Shown here piece by piece: positions 63,882 through 64,000 of a stretch of DNA of 64,000 nucleotides. Location: assembly GCF_007741475.1 (NCBI RefSeq), contig NZ_CP036261.1:5829798-5893797 (forward strand), read 5' to 3'. The notes beneath the pieces were generated by a model that saw only the letters and a list, made by a program, of their open reading frames with translations, was not told the DNA's origin and ran no database searches. A program made the translations under genes and the position numbers. Source of the stretch: Rosistilla ulvae (lineage in GTDB: Bacteria; Planctomycetota; Planctomycetia; Pirellulales; Pirellulaceae). Numbering within the stretch: the stretch's first letter is position 1; every line of letters begins with the position of its first letter.

Positions 63882-64000
63882 GCTCCCATGCCTTTCCGCA
63901 AAATTCGCTCCCCCCGATACTGTCCGTTTCGCAGGGTACGCTATCGGGCGGAGAACAAGCAAGACGGAATCGTTACCGCCGCGGGAATGCTAGCAAGCGT

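Overview
The window comes from a planctomycete, most likely of the Pirellulaceae (Rhodopirellula/Rosistilla-like). The signs are a DUF1559 prepilin-like protein with a small transthyretin-like lipoprotein, an ECF sigma factor of the kinase-associated type, a C-terminal-kinase membrane Ser/Thr kinase, a PVC-type heme-binding dehydrogenase, a DUF1598 protein and many large secreted proteins. The composition is GC-rich, with short operons on both strands and no phage or transposase genes.

Layout. 1-6.6 kb: a radical SAM protein (cut by the left edge) overlapping an asparagine-synthase-like protein, two divergent ECF sigma genes, a Ser/Thr kinase and a secreted HAD phosphatase. 6.6-8.75 kb: an accessory island with a three-gene zeta-toxin-like cassette flanked by a diverged copy of the 3' end of the next gene and by short direct repeats. 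8.75-17 kb: secreted catabolic-type proteins (Tat esterase, TIM-barrel isomerase-like, sorbosone-dehydrogenase-like diheme cytochrome) and the DUF1559/lipoprotein pair. 17-21.3 kb: a Tm-1/PEP-hydrolase locus consisting of a TIM-barrel enzyme, a divergent sigma-54 activator carrying a second copy of that TIM barrel as its sensor, and the UPF0261 (Tm-1 N-terminal) protein. A near-consensus -24/-12 promoter and an intrinsic terminator frame the enzyme gene. 21.7-23.9 kb: cmoB and cmoA (tRNA wobble uridine modification). 24-26 kb: a deoxyhypusine-synthase-like gene followed by a palindrome-bearing tandem array. 26-31 kb: cdsA, a ClC transporter with CBS domains, a fatty-acid desaturase, short repeats and tRNA-Leu. 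31-37 kb: a DUF11-repeat surface protein, then TPR - recO - BamD-like - lptE and tRNA-Gln. 37.4-46.6 kb: glutamate dehydrogenase, a PilZ-like protein, a three-gene GAF-HlyD / M50-HlyD / HlyD module, a ZIP transporter and a methyltransferase. 46.7-49.6 kb: rpsB-tsf-pyrH. 49.7-64 kb: ATP-grasp protein, polysaccharide-lyase-like lipoprotein, a 1670-residue ceramidase-LamG-PVC dehydrogenase-cytochrome fusion, DUF1598 protein, rhodanese, a 1030-residue membrane-anchored coiled coil and a secreted protein.

The strongest candidate for an undescribed system is the 17-21.3 kb locus. The two halves that make up the eukaryotic Tm-1 protein appear here as separate genes, together with a dedicated sigma-54 activator whose input domain is a paralogue of one half that has lost its conserved histidines. 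The 25.3-26.0 kb repeat array and the island at 6.6-8.75 kb are the other stretches not explained by ordinary gene content.
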